Part shown: in pieces, positions 52,074 to 60,815 of the stretch
Numbering within the stretch: position 1 is the stretch's first letter
How the letters are laid out: every line of letters starts with the position of its first letter
Source: Thiomonas sp. X19
GTDB taxonomy: Bacteria > Pseudomonadota > Gammaproteobacteria > Burkholderiales > Burkholderiaceae_C
NCBI RefSeq assembly: GCF_900089495.1
Contig: NZ_LT605203.1
Span: forward strand, 2,197,622-2,261,621
Reading direction: 5' to 3'
DNA: 64,000 nt
Made by a program: the position numbers and the translations under genes
The notes under the pieces: generated by a model
Seen by the model: only the letters and a program-made list of their open reading frames with translations
What the model was told of the DNA's origin: nothing
Databases searched by the model: none

Positions 52074-53740
52074 GCTTCGCGTTCAGTCAGCGCTACGCGC
52101 AGCGCCTCGACCTTGGAGGCAATCTCCGCTTCGATTGACGCCAGCTCATCCAGTAGCTCGCGTGGATCCCGGTGTTCCACCTGCGCCTGGCTCATCGGCC
52201 GGTAGCGTCCGGCCGAAAGATTGAAGTCGCTCGCCCGAAGCGTCGCCGCATCGGCAAACCACCACTTCTCGCCCCACTCGGCCGCTGCGTCGCGCGCCGC
52301 CCACTTGGCCCAGGCCGACTCGCGCAGCACATAGGCCTGCGCCAGCGCGGGAAGGTCGTCGGCCTCGATGGGCGTGTCGTGGTTGGCATCGAGCTTGTAG
52401 CCGTCGTTATCGGCGTGCAGGAACATCACGCGCTCGGTGCGCCCGCCCTTGCGGAAGAACAGCACCGAGGTCTTCACACCGCTGTAGGGCTGGAACACGC
52501 CGCCCGGCAGGCTCAGCACGGCCTCGACACGGTTGTTCTCAATCAGCTGCCGGCGCAGTTCCTTGTGCGCGCCGGTGGACCCGAACAGCACGCCCTCGGG
52601 CACGATGACGCCACAGCGCCCGCCCGGCCGCAGGCTGTCCATCATGTACTTCAGGAAAAGCAGTTCCGTCGCGGTGGTGGTGCCGACCTTCACATCCTCG
52701 ACGATGCGGTCGCGGTCCACGCGGCCCGAGAACGGCGGGTTAGCCAGGATGACGTGGAACCCGTCGGCCGGCAGCCCCAGCTCGGCCTTGCGCTCGGCGT
52801 CCTGCGTCGTGGTCAGCACGTTGCGCAACTGGATGCGCACGTCGGGCAGGCCGCGCAGCGTGAGATTCATCGTGGCCAGTCGCACCATCTTCGGGTCCAC
52901 GTCGTTGCCGAAGAAGGTGGCGCTGTTCAGAGCGCTGACCTGCGCCGCCGAGAGCTTGTCGCCCAGGCCTCGCCGCTGCGGCTTGCCGTCCAACTCGGCG
53001 GTTGTGATCGCGCTGGGGGACGAGTTGGCCAGGCGCATGTGGTTGTAGGCCGCCACCAAGAAGCCCGCGGTACCGGCGGCCGGGTCGTAGATGGTCTCGC
53101 CGACCTTGGGGTCGATCATCTCGACGATCGTGCGGATCACGTGCCGCGGCGTGCGGAATTGGCCCAGCTCGCCAGCCTGTTTGATCTGCCGCAGCACATG
53201 CTCGAACAGGTCGCCCTTGGTGTCGGCGTCGGCCTGGTCCAGGCGCAGGCCGTCGACCAGGTTGATCACCTGGGTCAGCACCGTAGGCTCGTCGATGGTG
53301 AGCCGCGCGCCGGCCATGAAGTTGGTCGCTCCGCCCTGCCCCAGCTCGGCGAAGAAGGCGAACACCTCGTCGCGCACGAAGCGCACCAGCGATTCGCCGG
53401 ACAGGCCCTTGGCCCAGATCGACCAGCGGAAGCGCTCGCGGGGAATGGTGGAGGCGGTGCTCAGAGCGGTGTCACTGGACCCGCGCGAATCCTGCACGGC
53501 CACGCCGGCTGCGGCGTTGAGCGGGTTCTTCAGTTCCCAGGTGCCATCGAACAGGCTCGTGTACGGCTTCTTGAGGAAGCGCGCGCGGGCGTGATTCTCG
53601 GCGTCGATGCCCTCGACGAGGTAGAAGAAGAACAGGAACGAGAGCTGCTCGGCGTTGCTCACCGGGTCGGGGTAGCCGCCGCCGAAGAGGTAGTCACGGA
53701 TCTGGTCGATCGACCGACGCATGTCGGGGGTCAGGGGCAT
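52070..53740 (-). CDS. hsdM: type I DNA N6-adenine methyltransferase subunit
   Basis: 556 residues. N-terminal HsdM domain (M-R-R-S-I-D-Q-I-R-D-Y-L-F-G-G-G-Y) precedes the SAM site Y-D-P-A-A-G-T-A-G-F-L and the catalytic I-L-A-N-P-P-F motif, giving N6-adenine specificity. Full length. A 95-bp gap separates it from the upstream HEPN-like gene, the only sizeable gap in the operon and a possible internal promoter. Confidence 0.96.
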   Translation of the reverse strand: MPLTPDMRRSIDQIRDYLFGGGYPDPVSNAEQLSFLFFFYLVEGIDAENHARARFLKKPYTSLFDGTWELKNPLNAAAGVAVQDSRGSSDTALSTASTIPRERFRWSIWAKGLSGESLVRFVRDEVFAFFAELGQGGATNFMAGARLTIDEPTVLTQVINLVDGLRLDQADADTKGDLFEHVLRQIKQAGELGQFRTPRHVIRTIVEMIDPKVGETIYDPAAGTAGFLVAAYNHMRLANSSPSAITTAELDGKPQRRGLGDKLSAAQVSALNSATFFGNDVDPKMVRLATMNLTLRGLPDVRIQLRNVLTTTQDAERKAELGLPADGFHVILANPPFSGRVDRDRIVEDVKVGTTTATELLFLKYMMDSLRPGGRCGVIVPEGVLFGSTGAHKELRRQLIENNRVEAVLSLPGGVFQPYSGVKTSVLFFRKGGRTERVMFLHADNDGYKLDANHDTPIEADDLPALAQAYVLRESAWAKWAARDAAAEWGEKWWFADAATLRASDFNLSAGRYRPMSQAQVEHRDPRELLDELASIEAEIASKVEALRVALTEREA

Positions 53741-53835
53741 GGGGCTACAGAGTGGAGCGGAACCAGCGCTGGCGTTCCGGATTTGGTGGGCTGATCACTT
53801 TGCTGGAGTGGTCTCAAAGTTCGGCGAATCTCAGT

Positions 53836-54777
53836 TCAGGGTTCGTTGTTGTCCTCGTCCATACCCGAGAAGCGGTCGCGGAAGTCATCCTCGAAGTAGT
53901 CGACCGGATCGGCGTAAGAAGTAGCTGTGAAAGTTCCACCAAGATCACAGGCATTCAGTTTTGAGTACCCGGCGATCTTCAAGCCGCATGCCTTGCATTC
54001 GAAGTGGGATGGCAGCATCGGCTGCCGAAGAACGATCATTCCATCCTTGAAGCTCGACGACTCTGGGCCCGCGGGTGCGCCATTCACGAGGGCAACGCTC
54101 TGGCAGGCTGGGCACGCAACTCGGTGTCCGTTGGCACGTGTCGACTGATCGTCTGCCTTGCTCGCGAGCTTCCTGCGTTCCTCTTCAGACTTTTCTTCCC
54201 AGATCGTTCTGTGTGCGTTGATCGTCCCCTTCACGGCTTTCGCGGCATCGTCTTTCAGCGCTTGGATCAACGTGCCAGCAGTCTTTGCTTCGTCTGCTCC
54301 AAAGAACTCTTCCATCGGTATGCCCAGAGTCCCGAGCAGTGCCTCAGACGCCGCATAGAACTGCGGTAGCCACGTGGATGTGTTGAGCGCATCGAACGGC
54401 AGGCCACCAGAATGCAGCTCTGCGTTTCTCCGCTGGAGATGAATGACGCAGAAGTTGACCATCTCACGGTTGAACTCCGGGAATAGTGCCTCGGCGCGAG
54501 TGATGGCATCCGACGCATCGATCGACTTCGTCGACAGCTTGGAACTTGCGCCCTTTCGCCCCAGAGCGAACAGCACGTTGTTCCAGTCTTTGCCATCGGC
54601 GAGCAGGGTTGTGGATACGTTTGCCACGGAGGCGCGAATGATCATTTCGAGGCATAAGGCGGACCAGAAGCCGAACTGCCAGTGATCGCGTGGCTGTTCC
54701 AGCATGAGGTCGGCGTAACGCTGTGCCTTTGCAAGCAGCGATGCTGGCGACCATTCATGAGGTGTCTTGCTAGTCAT
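53836..54777 (-). CDS. HEPN-like protein with C-terminal zinc ribbon
   Basis: 313 residues from M-T-S-K-T-P-H-E-W (54777). The N-terminal half is helical and contains R-R-N-A-E-L-H at 116-122, an RX4H motif like the RNase site of HEPN domains. The C-terminal half has a zinc ribbon (C222-P-A-C225 and C261-K-A-C264) and an acidic end. Such domains are common RNA-cleaving effectors in defence loci; here the assignment rests on one motif and context. Overlaps the dioxygenase gene by 8 bp. Confidence 0.55.
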   Translation of the reverse strand: MTSKTPHEWSPASLLAKAQRYADLMLEQPRDHWQFGFWSALCLEMIIRASVANVSTTLLADGKDWNNVLFALGRKGASSKLSTKSIDASDAITRAEALFPEFNREMVNFCVIHLQRRNAELHSGGLPFDALNTSTWLPQFYAASEALLGTLGIPMEEFFGADEAKTAGTLIQALKDDAAKAVKGTINAHRTIWEEKSEEERRKLASKADDQSTRANGHRVACPACQSVALVNGAPAGPESSSFKDGMIVLRQPMLPSHFECKACGLKIAGYSKLNACDLGGTFTATSYADPVDYFEDDFRDRFSGMDEDNNEP

Positions 54778-55507
54778 TCGGCTGGTCCTCCAGATAGACG
54801 CGCTCCAAGCGACGCGACACCGCAGACGGAGGGACCGCGCCTCGACCATGCATCGCACTCCAGTTGTCGATCAGGATCGCCTTGCCTGGCTGATCCATCA
54901 CGACCTCATCTGGAACGAAGCGCGAAGGCTCCTCCGCCAAGAGTTCTCGTACGAGGCGTGCTTCGGCATTGTCCGGCTCCAGGAACAACGAGTCCCATCG
55001 AAAGATGCTGCCGTGTCGCATCCGAAGCAGAAACATCCTTCCGTCCAATCTCCGCCGTGGGCGCAGCAGTGCTCGGTCAATCAATCCGATGGGCGTCAAG
55101 CGAGCGATCTCGCGCTGATGTACGACATGAGTCACGACGTCCGGGCTTCCGACGACGCAACGCAGAATCAGGTACCTGGGAGGAACAGCCCAATGAGCCA
55201 GATCCGTATGCAGCGGCAGCCGAGAGAGCGCGTAGTTACCGCCGTATGTGTTCAGTGGCTTGGTTCCAGGGGCTGTAGTCGTCAATGTGTCAACCGACGC
55301 GCAGACCCGGGCTCCAATCACGTCTGCCAGCCCACGCGCTAGCTCAAGCGTTGATACGCCTACGTCAATCCGCCCAAGATCGACGTATCCACGTTCCGAC
55401 AGCTGGTTGGCCAAGTTCATCTGCCGCTCAGTGCCGTGAGTCCACGAATGGGCCAGTGCCGTCCAAAGACTCATCTCGGGAGGCGCGCGCTTGGTCTTGA
55501 GAGCCAT
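54770..55507 (-). CDS. TauD/TfdA-like Fe(II)/2-oxoglutarate dioxygenase
   Basis: 245 residues from ATG 55507 (55474 and 55420 are alternatives; the longer forms overlap hsdR by up to 80 bp). The iron triad is visible: L-P-L-H-T-D with H100 and D102, then N-W-S-A-M-H-G-R with H220, and an arginine at R233-R236 for 2-oxoglutarate. The family hydroxylates small molecules. Its place between hsdR and a HEPN-like gene suggests a role in defence, for example nucleotide, base or metabolite modification, but the substrate is unknown. Confidence 0.75.
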   Translation of the reverse strand: MALKTKRAPPEMSLWTALAHSWTHGTERQMNLANQLSERGYVDLGRIDVGVSTLELARGLADVIGARVCASVDTLTTTAPGTKPLNTYGGNYALSRLPLHTDLAHWAVPPRYLILRCVVGSPDVVTHVVHQREIARLTPIGLIDRALLRPRRRLDGRMFLLRMRHGSIFRWDSLFLEPDNAEARLVRELLAEEPSRFVPDEVVMDQPGKAILIDNWSAMHGRGAVPPSAVSRRLERVYLEDQPND

Positions 55508-57599
55508 CGCCAAACATGTGCTCGTTCAGGCCGCCGATCACTTCAGCCAGCCGCTCCTGGCGGCCGAAGATGCGCACCGCTTGCGCCAGGCCGCCGAGTT
55601 GCGAGAAGGGATGGAAGGCGAACTGGTCGAGTGAGAACTCGGCGTCGGGTCCGGTGTAGTGGTCGGCATTCGCGCGGAACTGGTGACCGATCATGCGCAG
55701 CCAGGACTCTTCACCAGCACCGAGGTCAGTGCGCTGCAACAGCCAGGCCTCGAAGCGCGCGCCCAGCTCGGCGGCTCGCTGCTCCGATGCTTCGGGGAAG
55801 ACCATGTTCCCGTTCTCGTCGACGGTGACCCACTCGCGGGTTGTGGGGTCGATGTGGTCGTCGATGTCCAGGGCCAGCAGGCGCCGAGGTTCGTACTTCT
55901 TACGCTTCACCGAATCGCGCATTACGCCGCCCACTGCGAAGTCGTCGTCATCGCCGTGGTAGTCCGAGACGCCGACGAAGTCGAACATCGTGAAGGTGGG
56001 CTTGTTGCGTGCCTTGCGCGTGCCGCGACCGCGCATCTGCTGGTACAAGATGGCCGATCGCGTGAAGCGAGCAAAGACCAGGCTGACCACCTCGGGGCAG
56101 TCGAAGCCGGTGTCGAGCATGTTCACCGACACCAGGATCTGCGGAAACGGCTCCTTCTTGAAGCGGCGGATCTTGCTCATGCCGTCGACCGTGTCATCGG
56201 CGCCCTGGCCGCTCACCACGTAGTCGGCGAAGCGCACGTCGGGCGACGGCTTGAGGTGCGCGAACTCCGCGTCGAAGAGCCGCGCCAGGGTCTCGGCGTG
56301 CTTCTTGGTGACGGCGAAGACGATCGCCTTGCCCAGCAGCGGCTTGCGCAGCACGCCTTTGGCATCGATGTAGCCCTGGTCGAGCACCTGGCGGTACTCG
56401 CGCACGATGGCGCGGTTGCGCTCAGGGATCGTGAAACGGCGCTCCAGCGCGGACGGGTCGACGGTGATCGCTTCCTTGTCGCCGAACAGCTTTTCAAGTT
56501 CGGCACGGGTCTCCGCGTCCATGGCTGACCAGTCGAGCTCGGCCTTCTTGACCTCGAAGCCACCCTCGGCGGCGGTCTTGACCGTCTGGGCCTTGTAGAT
56601 CTGGTACGGCACCAGGTAGCCATCGCGGATGGCTGTCTTGAGCTTGTACGAGAACGTGGGCGCGTCGACCTCGAAGAAGCGCAGCGTGTCGCGCACGAAG
56701 GCCTTGTCTTCATCATCGCCGCCACTGTCAGGATCGGTCACGCATGGCGTTGCCGTGAGGCCGACCTGCACGCCATCGAAGTGCCGCAGCACGCCGCTCC
56801 ACTGGCCGTAGATGCTGCGGTGGCACTCGTCGCTGATGACCAGGTCGAAGTAGCCGCTGGAGTAATCGGCGTACAGGTTCACCATGCTCTGCAGCGTAGT
56901 GATGGTGATGCGCTTCTCGTCCTGAAAGCGCCGGCCCGCGCGCAGCACATAGGCCGGGTAATCCGGCAGATGTTCGGCGAAGGCGTCTTCGGTCTGCTTG
57001 GCCAGCGGGATGCGGTCGACCAGGAACAGCACGCGGGTGATCGCGTTGGCCTCGAACAAGCGCTTGATGAATGCTGCGGCCGTGCGCGTCTTGCCGGTGC
57101 CGGTGGCCATCTCGACCAACAGCTTGCGCCGCCCCAGGCCGATCTCTCGGCACAGGGTGTCGATGCACTCGATCTGATAGTCACGCTCGACGATGCGGCG
57201 GTCGATGACCACGCTCGCTGGGTCGCGGCGCACTGTCAGCGTGGCGATGCGGCGCTCCAGGTCGTCCTGCTTGAAGATCGTCTTCACGGGCCGCGGATAG
57301 GCCTCGCGCTGCCACTCCCAGAACAGCACCTCATTGCCATTGCATAGGAAGGCATAAGGCACACCGTGCTGCTGGGCGTAGGCTTTAGCCTGCGCCGCTG
57401 CATCGCCCGGGCTCACCGAGTAGCGCTTGGCTTCGATCACGGCCAGCGAGCGGCCGTGGCGGTCGCACAGCACGTAGTCGGCACGCGTGCCGTCAGGCAG
57501 TTGAACTTCGAATCGAACGGCGTTGGTGTCGAGCACGTCCCAGCCCTGGGCCGCGAGCAGTGCGTCGATCTTCACGCGGGCGAAAGCTTCGTTAGTCAT
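55428..57599 (-). CDS. hsdR: type I restriction endonuclease/translocase subunit
   Basis: 723 residues from M-T-N-E-A-F-A-R-V (57599). PD-(D/E)XK nuclease at the N-terminus (D41 and V-I-E56-A-K58). Helicase motor follows with M-A-T-G-T-G-K-T, I-S-D-E-C-H-R-S, L-T-A-T-P and Q-M-R-G-R-G-T-R. It is shorter than EcoKI HsdR, in the range of the compact family. Overlaps abiEii-WYL by ATGA and runs into the dioxygenase gene. Confidence 0.95.
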   Translation of the reverse strand: MTNEAFARVKIDALLAAQGWDVLDTNAVRFEVQLPDGTRADYVLCDRHGRSLAVIEAKRYSVSPGDAAAQAKAYAQQHGVPYAFLCNGNEVLFWEWQREAYPRPVKTIFKQDDLERRIATLTVRRDPASVVIDRRIVERDYQIECIDTLCREIGLGRRKLLVEMATGTGKTRTAAAFIKRLFEANAITRVLFLVDRIPLAKQTEDAFAEHLPDYPAYVLRAGRRFQDEKRITITTLQSMVNLYADYSSGYFDLVISDECHRSIYGQWSGVLRHFDGVQVGLTATPCVTDPDSGGDDEDKAFVRDTLRFFEVDAPTFSYKLKTAIRDGYLVPYQIYKAQTVKTAAEGGFEVKKAELDWSAMDAETRAELEKLFGDKEAITVDPSALERRFTIPERNRAIVREYRQVLDQGYIDAKGVLRKPLLGKAIVFAVTKKHAETLARLFDAEFAHLKPSPDVRFADYVVSGQGADDTVDGMSKIRRFKKEPFPQILVSVNMLDTGFDCPEVVSLVFARFTRSAILYQQMRGRGTRKARNKPTFTMFDFVGVSDYHGDDDDFAVGGVMRDSVKRKKYEPRRLLALDIDDHIDPTTREWVTVDENGNMVFPEASEQRAAELGARFEAWLLQRTDLGAGEESWLRMIGHQFRANADHYTGPDAEFSLDQFAFHPFSQLGGLAQAVRIFGRQERLAEVIGGLNEHMFGDGSQDQARASRDESLDGTGPFVDSRH

Positions 57600-59068
57600 G
57601 CGGACGTGCTCTTGAGGAATCCGATACGGCCCGGGCATGGCCAGCCTTGCTTGTTCTTATGGGGATTCAGCGTTGCATCGTACGTATCTCGCTTGAATGT
57701 CTTGCCGCAGGTCGTGCAGGCAAACGTGTACGTCAACCCAACACCGCGGAGTGGCCTCGTCGCCAGTGCGCCGCCAGGTCGGCGCACTGGTGGGAATCGA
57801 GGCGGCGAAAACGACGAGACGGTAGCAGGCTGCCGGTCGATAGACGGTACAGTCAGTGGACCGGAATCGGTCAACTCGACCACATAGCGTGGCTTGAATG
57901 CTTGACGGGAGACGGTTGCCGAACTAATGCGATCGAGCCTGTAGCTTCGGGACTCGCCGGTGTCAGCCTTCACTCCGAATAACAGCAGGTGCCCGGCACT
58001 CGTGCGCCGTACGGAATACGGTTCAATCGTCGGCGCCGTGCGCTCGCCGTTTGCCTTGGTGTAGTCCAGTTGCACGCATAGCCGGTTAGCTGCGGCAAAG
58101 CGGATCGTCTCCAGCGAGCTGGCCGCGGCACCCCAGGGTTGAACCATGGGCGGCAAGCGCCACCCGGTGTCCATGGTCTCCCGCCCGAAGGCAGTGACCG
58201 GCACGGCGGCAAAGGTCGGCGCAGCAATGGCTTCGTTCAGCCATTCGAAGACCTCCGGCAGTTCCTGCCAGAACTCCTGGAATGGCGGGCAGGTAGGCAA
58301 CTGGTGGGCGAGCATCTGCTCCCACTCCACCTCGATGGCCGTGCGCTCGGGCCGACCGGCGAGTGCCGCGTAGGTCGGCACCGTAATGCCCTTGAACTCG
58401 CATTTGCGGGCGAGCGTGCTGCGGACGACGGCACGGTCCGGCTGCAGGTCTTGACGACGGTAGAGGTGCACCACGTCGTACAGGTCGCGTGGCCGTTGGC
58501 GCTCGGCCAGGGCACGCATCTTCTCGGCGAAGACCTCCTCGAACGAGTAGCTGAGGGCGTGAATCCCTTCGCCCGGGAGGTCAGTGTACGGGTGATGGAC
58601 GGGACGCCGCACCGGCGTCAGGACCAGCACTTCGTCGGCAGCCAGGTCGAGCTTGATGCGCGGTGGATCGCCCGCGCGGCCGAGCGGCCCACGATACCCG
58701 ACGCGCCCTTGCGCTGACTGGCTGCCCCGGGGGTTGGTGAAGACTTCGAACTTTCGCGCTTCGGGCGGAAGCTGAAGGCCGCACACGTCGTAGACCCAGT
58801 CGCCGACCTCCTCAAAGACCTCGGCGAGGAAACCTTCGTCCAGGTGTTCGGCGTCCTGTAGCGTGAAGTCCAGGTCTTCGGAGAAGCGGTAGGTCTCGAA
58901 GTAGCACTTCTTCAGGCAGGTGCCGCCCTTGAACACCCAGCGAGGGCCGATGACAGGGTGCGCCGTGATGCCGGCCAGGAACCAACCGAGGGCGTAGTCC
59001 TTCTCGACCACATGGGCCTGCAGCTGCAGCTCGGCCGCCAAGGCCATGATCTCCTGCTTCGGGATCAC
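57596..59068 (-). CDS. AbiEii nucleotidyltransferase toxin fused to WYL domain and zinc ribbon
   Basis: 490 residues. The AbiEii/MNT-type NTase at the N-terminus has V-V-E-K-D-Y (21-25), G-G-T-C-L-K-K (48-54) and R-F-S-E-D-L-D-F (61-68), the nucleotide-transfer active site that modifies tRNA in AbiE relatives. From about 315 there is a WYL-type sensor domain (L-C-V-Q-L-D-Y, R-R-T-S-A-G-H-L-L-L-F-G, S-R-S-Y-R-L-D-R-I). The last 45 residues hold C-T-T-C-G-K and a later C-P. Ordinary AbiEii is about 300 residues, so the C-terminal sensor is an addition. Confidence 0.85.
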   Translation of the reverse strand: MIPKQEIMALAAELQLQAHVVEKDYALGWFLAGITAHPVIGPRWVFKGGTCLKKCYFETYRFSEDLDFTLQDAEHLDEGFLAEVFEEVGDWVYDVCGLQLPPEARKFEVFTNPRGSQSAQGRVGYRGPLGRAGDPPRIKLDLAADEVLVLTPVRRPVHHPYTDLPGEGIHALSYSFEEVFAEKMRALAERQRPRDLYDVVHLYRRQDLQPDRAVVRSTLARKCEFKGITVPTYAALAGRPERTAIEVEWEQMLAHQLPTCPPFQEFWQELPEVFEWLNEAIAAPTFAAVPVTAFGRETMDTGWRLPPMVQPWGAAASSLETIRFAAANRLCVQLDYTKANGERTAPTIEPYSVRRTSAGHLLLFGVKADTGESRSYRLDRISSATVSRQAFKPRYVVELTDSGPLTVPSIDRQPATVSSFSPPRFPPVRRPGGALATRPLRGVGLTYTFACTTCGKTFKRDTYDATLNPHKNKQGWPCPGRIGFLKSTSA

Positions 59069-59874
59069 GGCTGCACCTCGCGCGCCTCAGTGGCCGGCAC
59101 CCATACGCGCCAGGCCGTTGCGAGCCGGTCCGCGGGTAAGGCGGGGTCGAGTTTGGCATAACCGGCAGAGAGGTTCTGCCGGCACAGCTCAATGAGGGCG
59201 CCTTGATCAGGGTGATCTCTCTGCAGCAGGAATCCCAGCCGCTTGAAGACAGAGCCGATGCCGAGCTTGCCGGCATAGACGCCCAATTTGGCCGCCTCCT
59301 TCGGCTGGTCACGCAAGAGGCTTCCCACCATTTCGACCAAGTGTCGAATGCCGCCCGCCAATGTCGGGTCGGCCAGCATGTCGATCACAGTGCGCGCGGG
59401 GTCCGAGACGTGCATTCGTGTGCCACCGCGCCACACGGTCTTGAGGCCGATGAAGTTGGCCGCCGCAACAGTGTGAAGCTCGAAGCGCGCCTTGCGCAGC
59501 ACCGGATTGCGATTGCGCGGGCGCTTGGTGGTCATCACGCAGAGCGAGCCAAAGATCTGCTCGGTAAGGCCCCAGTGCTCTGCGGCGGACCAGCCACCGA
59601 TGTAGCAAGGGGAGAACATCGCGGTGGCGACTGACCACGAGTCCTCCAGTGCGATGTCAGCTGACGCCGACTCGATCGGCACCGGCACGTACGCGCCGCG
59701 CCTGACGCGCGCCAGCCATCCGGCGCGGCACCAGGCCGCCAGCCTGCGTGCCGCAGCAGTGTGCGTCATGCCGAGCGTGCTAGCGGCTTCGCCTGCCGTC
59801 AGCACGGAAGGGCTATCGCGCAGCAGTTGGCTGAGCTGTTCGCGGGACATGGCACTGAGGCCGGAGGGCTTCAT
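59065..59874 (-). CDS. AbiEi antitoxin/repressor
   Basis: 269 residues. N-terminal winged helix (L-T-A-G-E-A-A-S-T-L-G-M-T-H-T-A-A-A-R-R-L), then the DUF4095/AbiEi core (Y-I-G-G-W-S-A-A-E-H-W-G-L, V-S-D-P-A-R-T-V-I-D-M-L). AbiEi proteins neutralise AbiEii and repress their promoter through inverted repeats. First gene of the nine-gene operon, overlapping abiEii by ATGA. Confidence 0.88.
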   Translation of the reverse strand: MKPSGLSAMSREQLSQLLRDSPSVLTAGEAASTLGMTHTAAARRLAAWCRAGWLARVRRGAYVPVPIESASADIALEDSWSVATAMFSPCYIGGWSAAEHWGLTEQIFGSLCVMTTKRPRNRNPVLRKARFELHTVAAANFIGLKTVWRGGTRMHVSDPARTVIDMLADPTLAGGIRHLVEMVGSLLRDQPKEAAKLGVYAGKLGIGSVFKRLGFLLQRDHPDQGALIELCRQNLSAGYAKLDPALPADRLATAWRVWVPATEAREVQP

Positions 59875-59877
59875 GCG

Positions 59878-59934
59878 CTACATCTTAAGCGAATCAACGT
59901 GTCTCTTGGCGATCTTATTGCTCTTGAAATGTAG
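59878..59934. promoter_or_regulatory. inverted-repeat operator candidate upstream of abiEi
   Basis: CTACATCTTAAG (59878-59889) and CTTGAAATGTAG (59923-59934) form a 12-bp inverted repeat with two mismatches, 33 bp apart, ending 3 bp before the abiEi start. AbiEi of the known AbiE system represses by binding paired inverted repeats at its promoter. Confidence 0.55.
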
Positions 59935-60036
59935 TGAAACGTGTGTTTGACATCCCTAGCACCAGCGTCAATGCAACTGCCGGCAGACGAGTAGCAGCTC
60001 TATGGGGAACAGTGGACATCCCAATTCTGCGGGGAT

Positions 60037-60064
60037 GAATGACTGAGATCAGTCTCTGTCATTC
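60037..60064. terminator. 28-bp hairpin between defence operon and mob genes
   Basis: GAATGAC ... GTCATTC with inner GAGA/TCTC pairing. There is no T run, so it may be an operator or a weak terminator instead. Confidence 0.35.
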
Positions 60065-60539
60065 GTCACGCGCCACCCACTGCCAATCTCTCCCATAGCT
60101 GGCGGCATTGCAACCTCCTGGCAGGCTTGGATTGGAATCGACGGCGGGTTTGAATCAGATTTGGTGGCGTCTTTGAACCGGAGCACGTGGGTGTTTGATC
60201 AGAATACGCAGTTGGGTTAGGCAGTCACTCAAAGCGGCTGGTAGCGCAAGGGCAAAGCCCGCGCAGTGCTGGCGCACCACCAGCCTGCGCCCACGGTGTC
60301 GCCGGCACTGTCCACCGGCAAGGAGCTACTAGCCGGGTATCGTCTGCCGCATTCCGCATTGCCCCAGTCCATGCGTGAACGATGCCAAACGCCTGAAGGC
60401 CGCGCAGTCCGTGCGTGCAAAAAACAAAAAGGGGGCGGCGAAGGCGCGTCAGCGCCTGGAGCCGCAGACATGGTGGAGAGCACAGGAAGCTGCCGCTGCG
60501 GCGCCGTCATGGCGTCACATGTGACGCCCGTCACGGTCG

Positions 60540-60680
60540 TTACGCCGTGACGCTCGCCGTGACGATTTCCGTGACGGTCGGCGCAGCAGCGTCACGCGTG
60601 ACGGGCGCCGTAACGGCACCCTCCGAGTCTGCTGACCCGGCCAGCTTGGCGAACCGTTGCCGCTCGCGATACCGGCGCAC
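60540..60680 (-). CDS. small gene downstream of mobA with Val-Thr repeats
   Basis: About 46 residues from GTG 60680: V-R-R-Y-R-E-R-Q-R-F-A-K-L-A-G, then A-V-T-A-P-V-T-R-D ... T-V-T-E-I-V-T-A-S-V-T. The basic R-Y-R-E-R-Q-R start resembles small proteins encoded on mobilizable plasmids. The Val-Thr codons make a visible GTGACG/CGTCAC repeat array in the DNA. Too short for routine calling. Confidence 0.4.
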   Translation of the reverse strand: MRRYRERQRFAKLAGSADSEGAVTAPVTRDAAAPTVTEIVTASVTA

Positions 60681-60815
60681 GCTCTCTGCATGAGCAGCCG
60701 CCTCTATTTAAAAAACCCCCTCTCCCCCCTTAAATAAGGTATGGATGGCGAATGCTATCACGCAAAGAAAGGGGGCGCGATGGCCCCCCAGCACAAGGTC
60801 AGCAAATCCGCAGGA

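Larger units (their letters stand above)
59875..60539. other. defence-operon promoter region and flanking non-coding DNA
   Basis: 59878-59934 holds the operator candidate for AbiEi. 60037-60064 is a palindromic hairpin. Around 60375-60524 a short basic frame (K-R-L-K-A-A-Q-S-V-R-A-K-N-K-K-G-A-A-K, GTG start, plus strand) might be a 49-residue gene but has no support beyond composition. Confidence 0.4.

Noticed and set aside
52172..53794. 540-codon plus-strand open frame
   Set aside because: Antisense to hsdM, whose N-P-P-F and SAM motifs are unmistakable.
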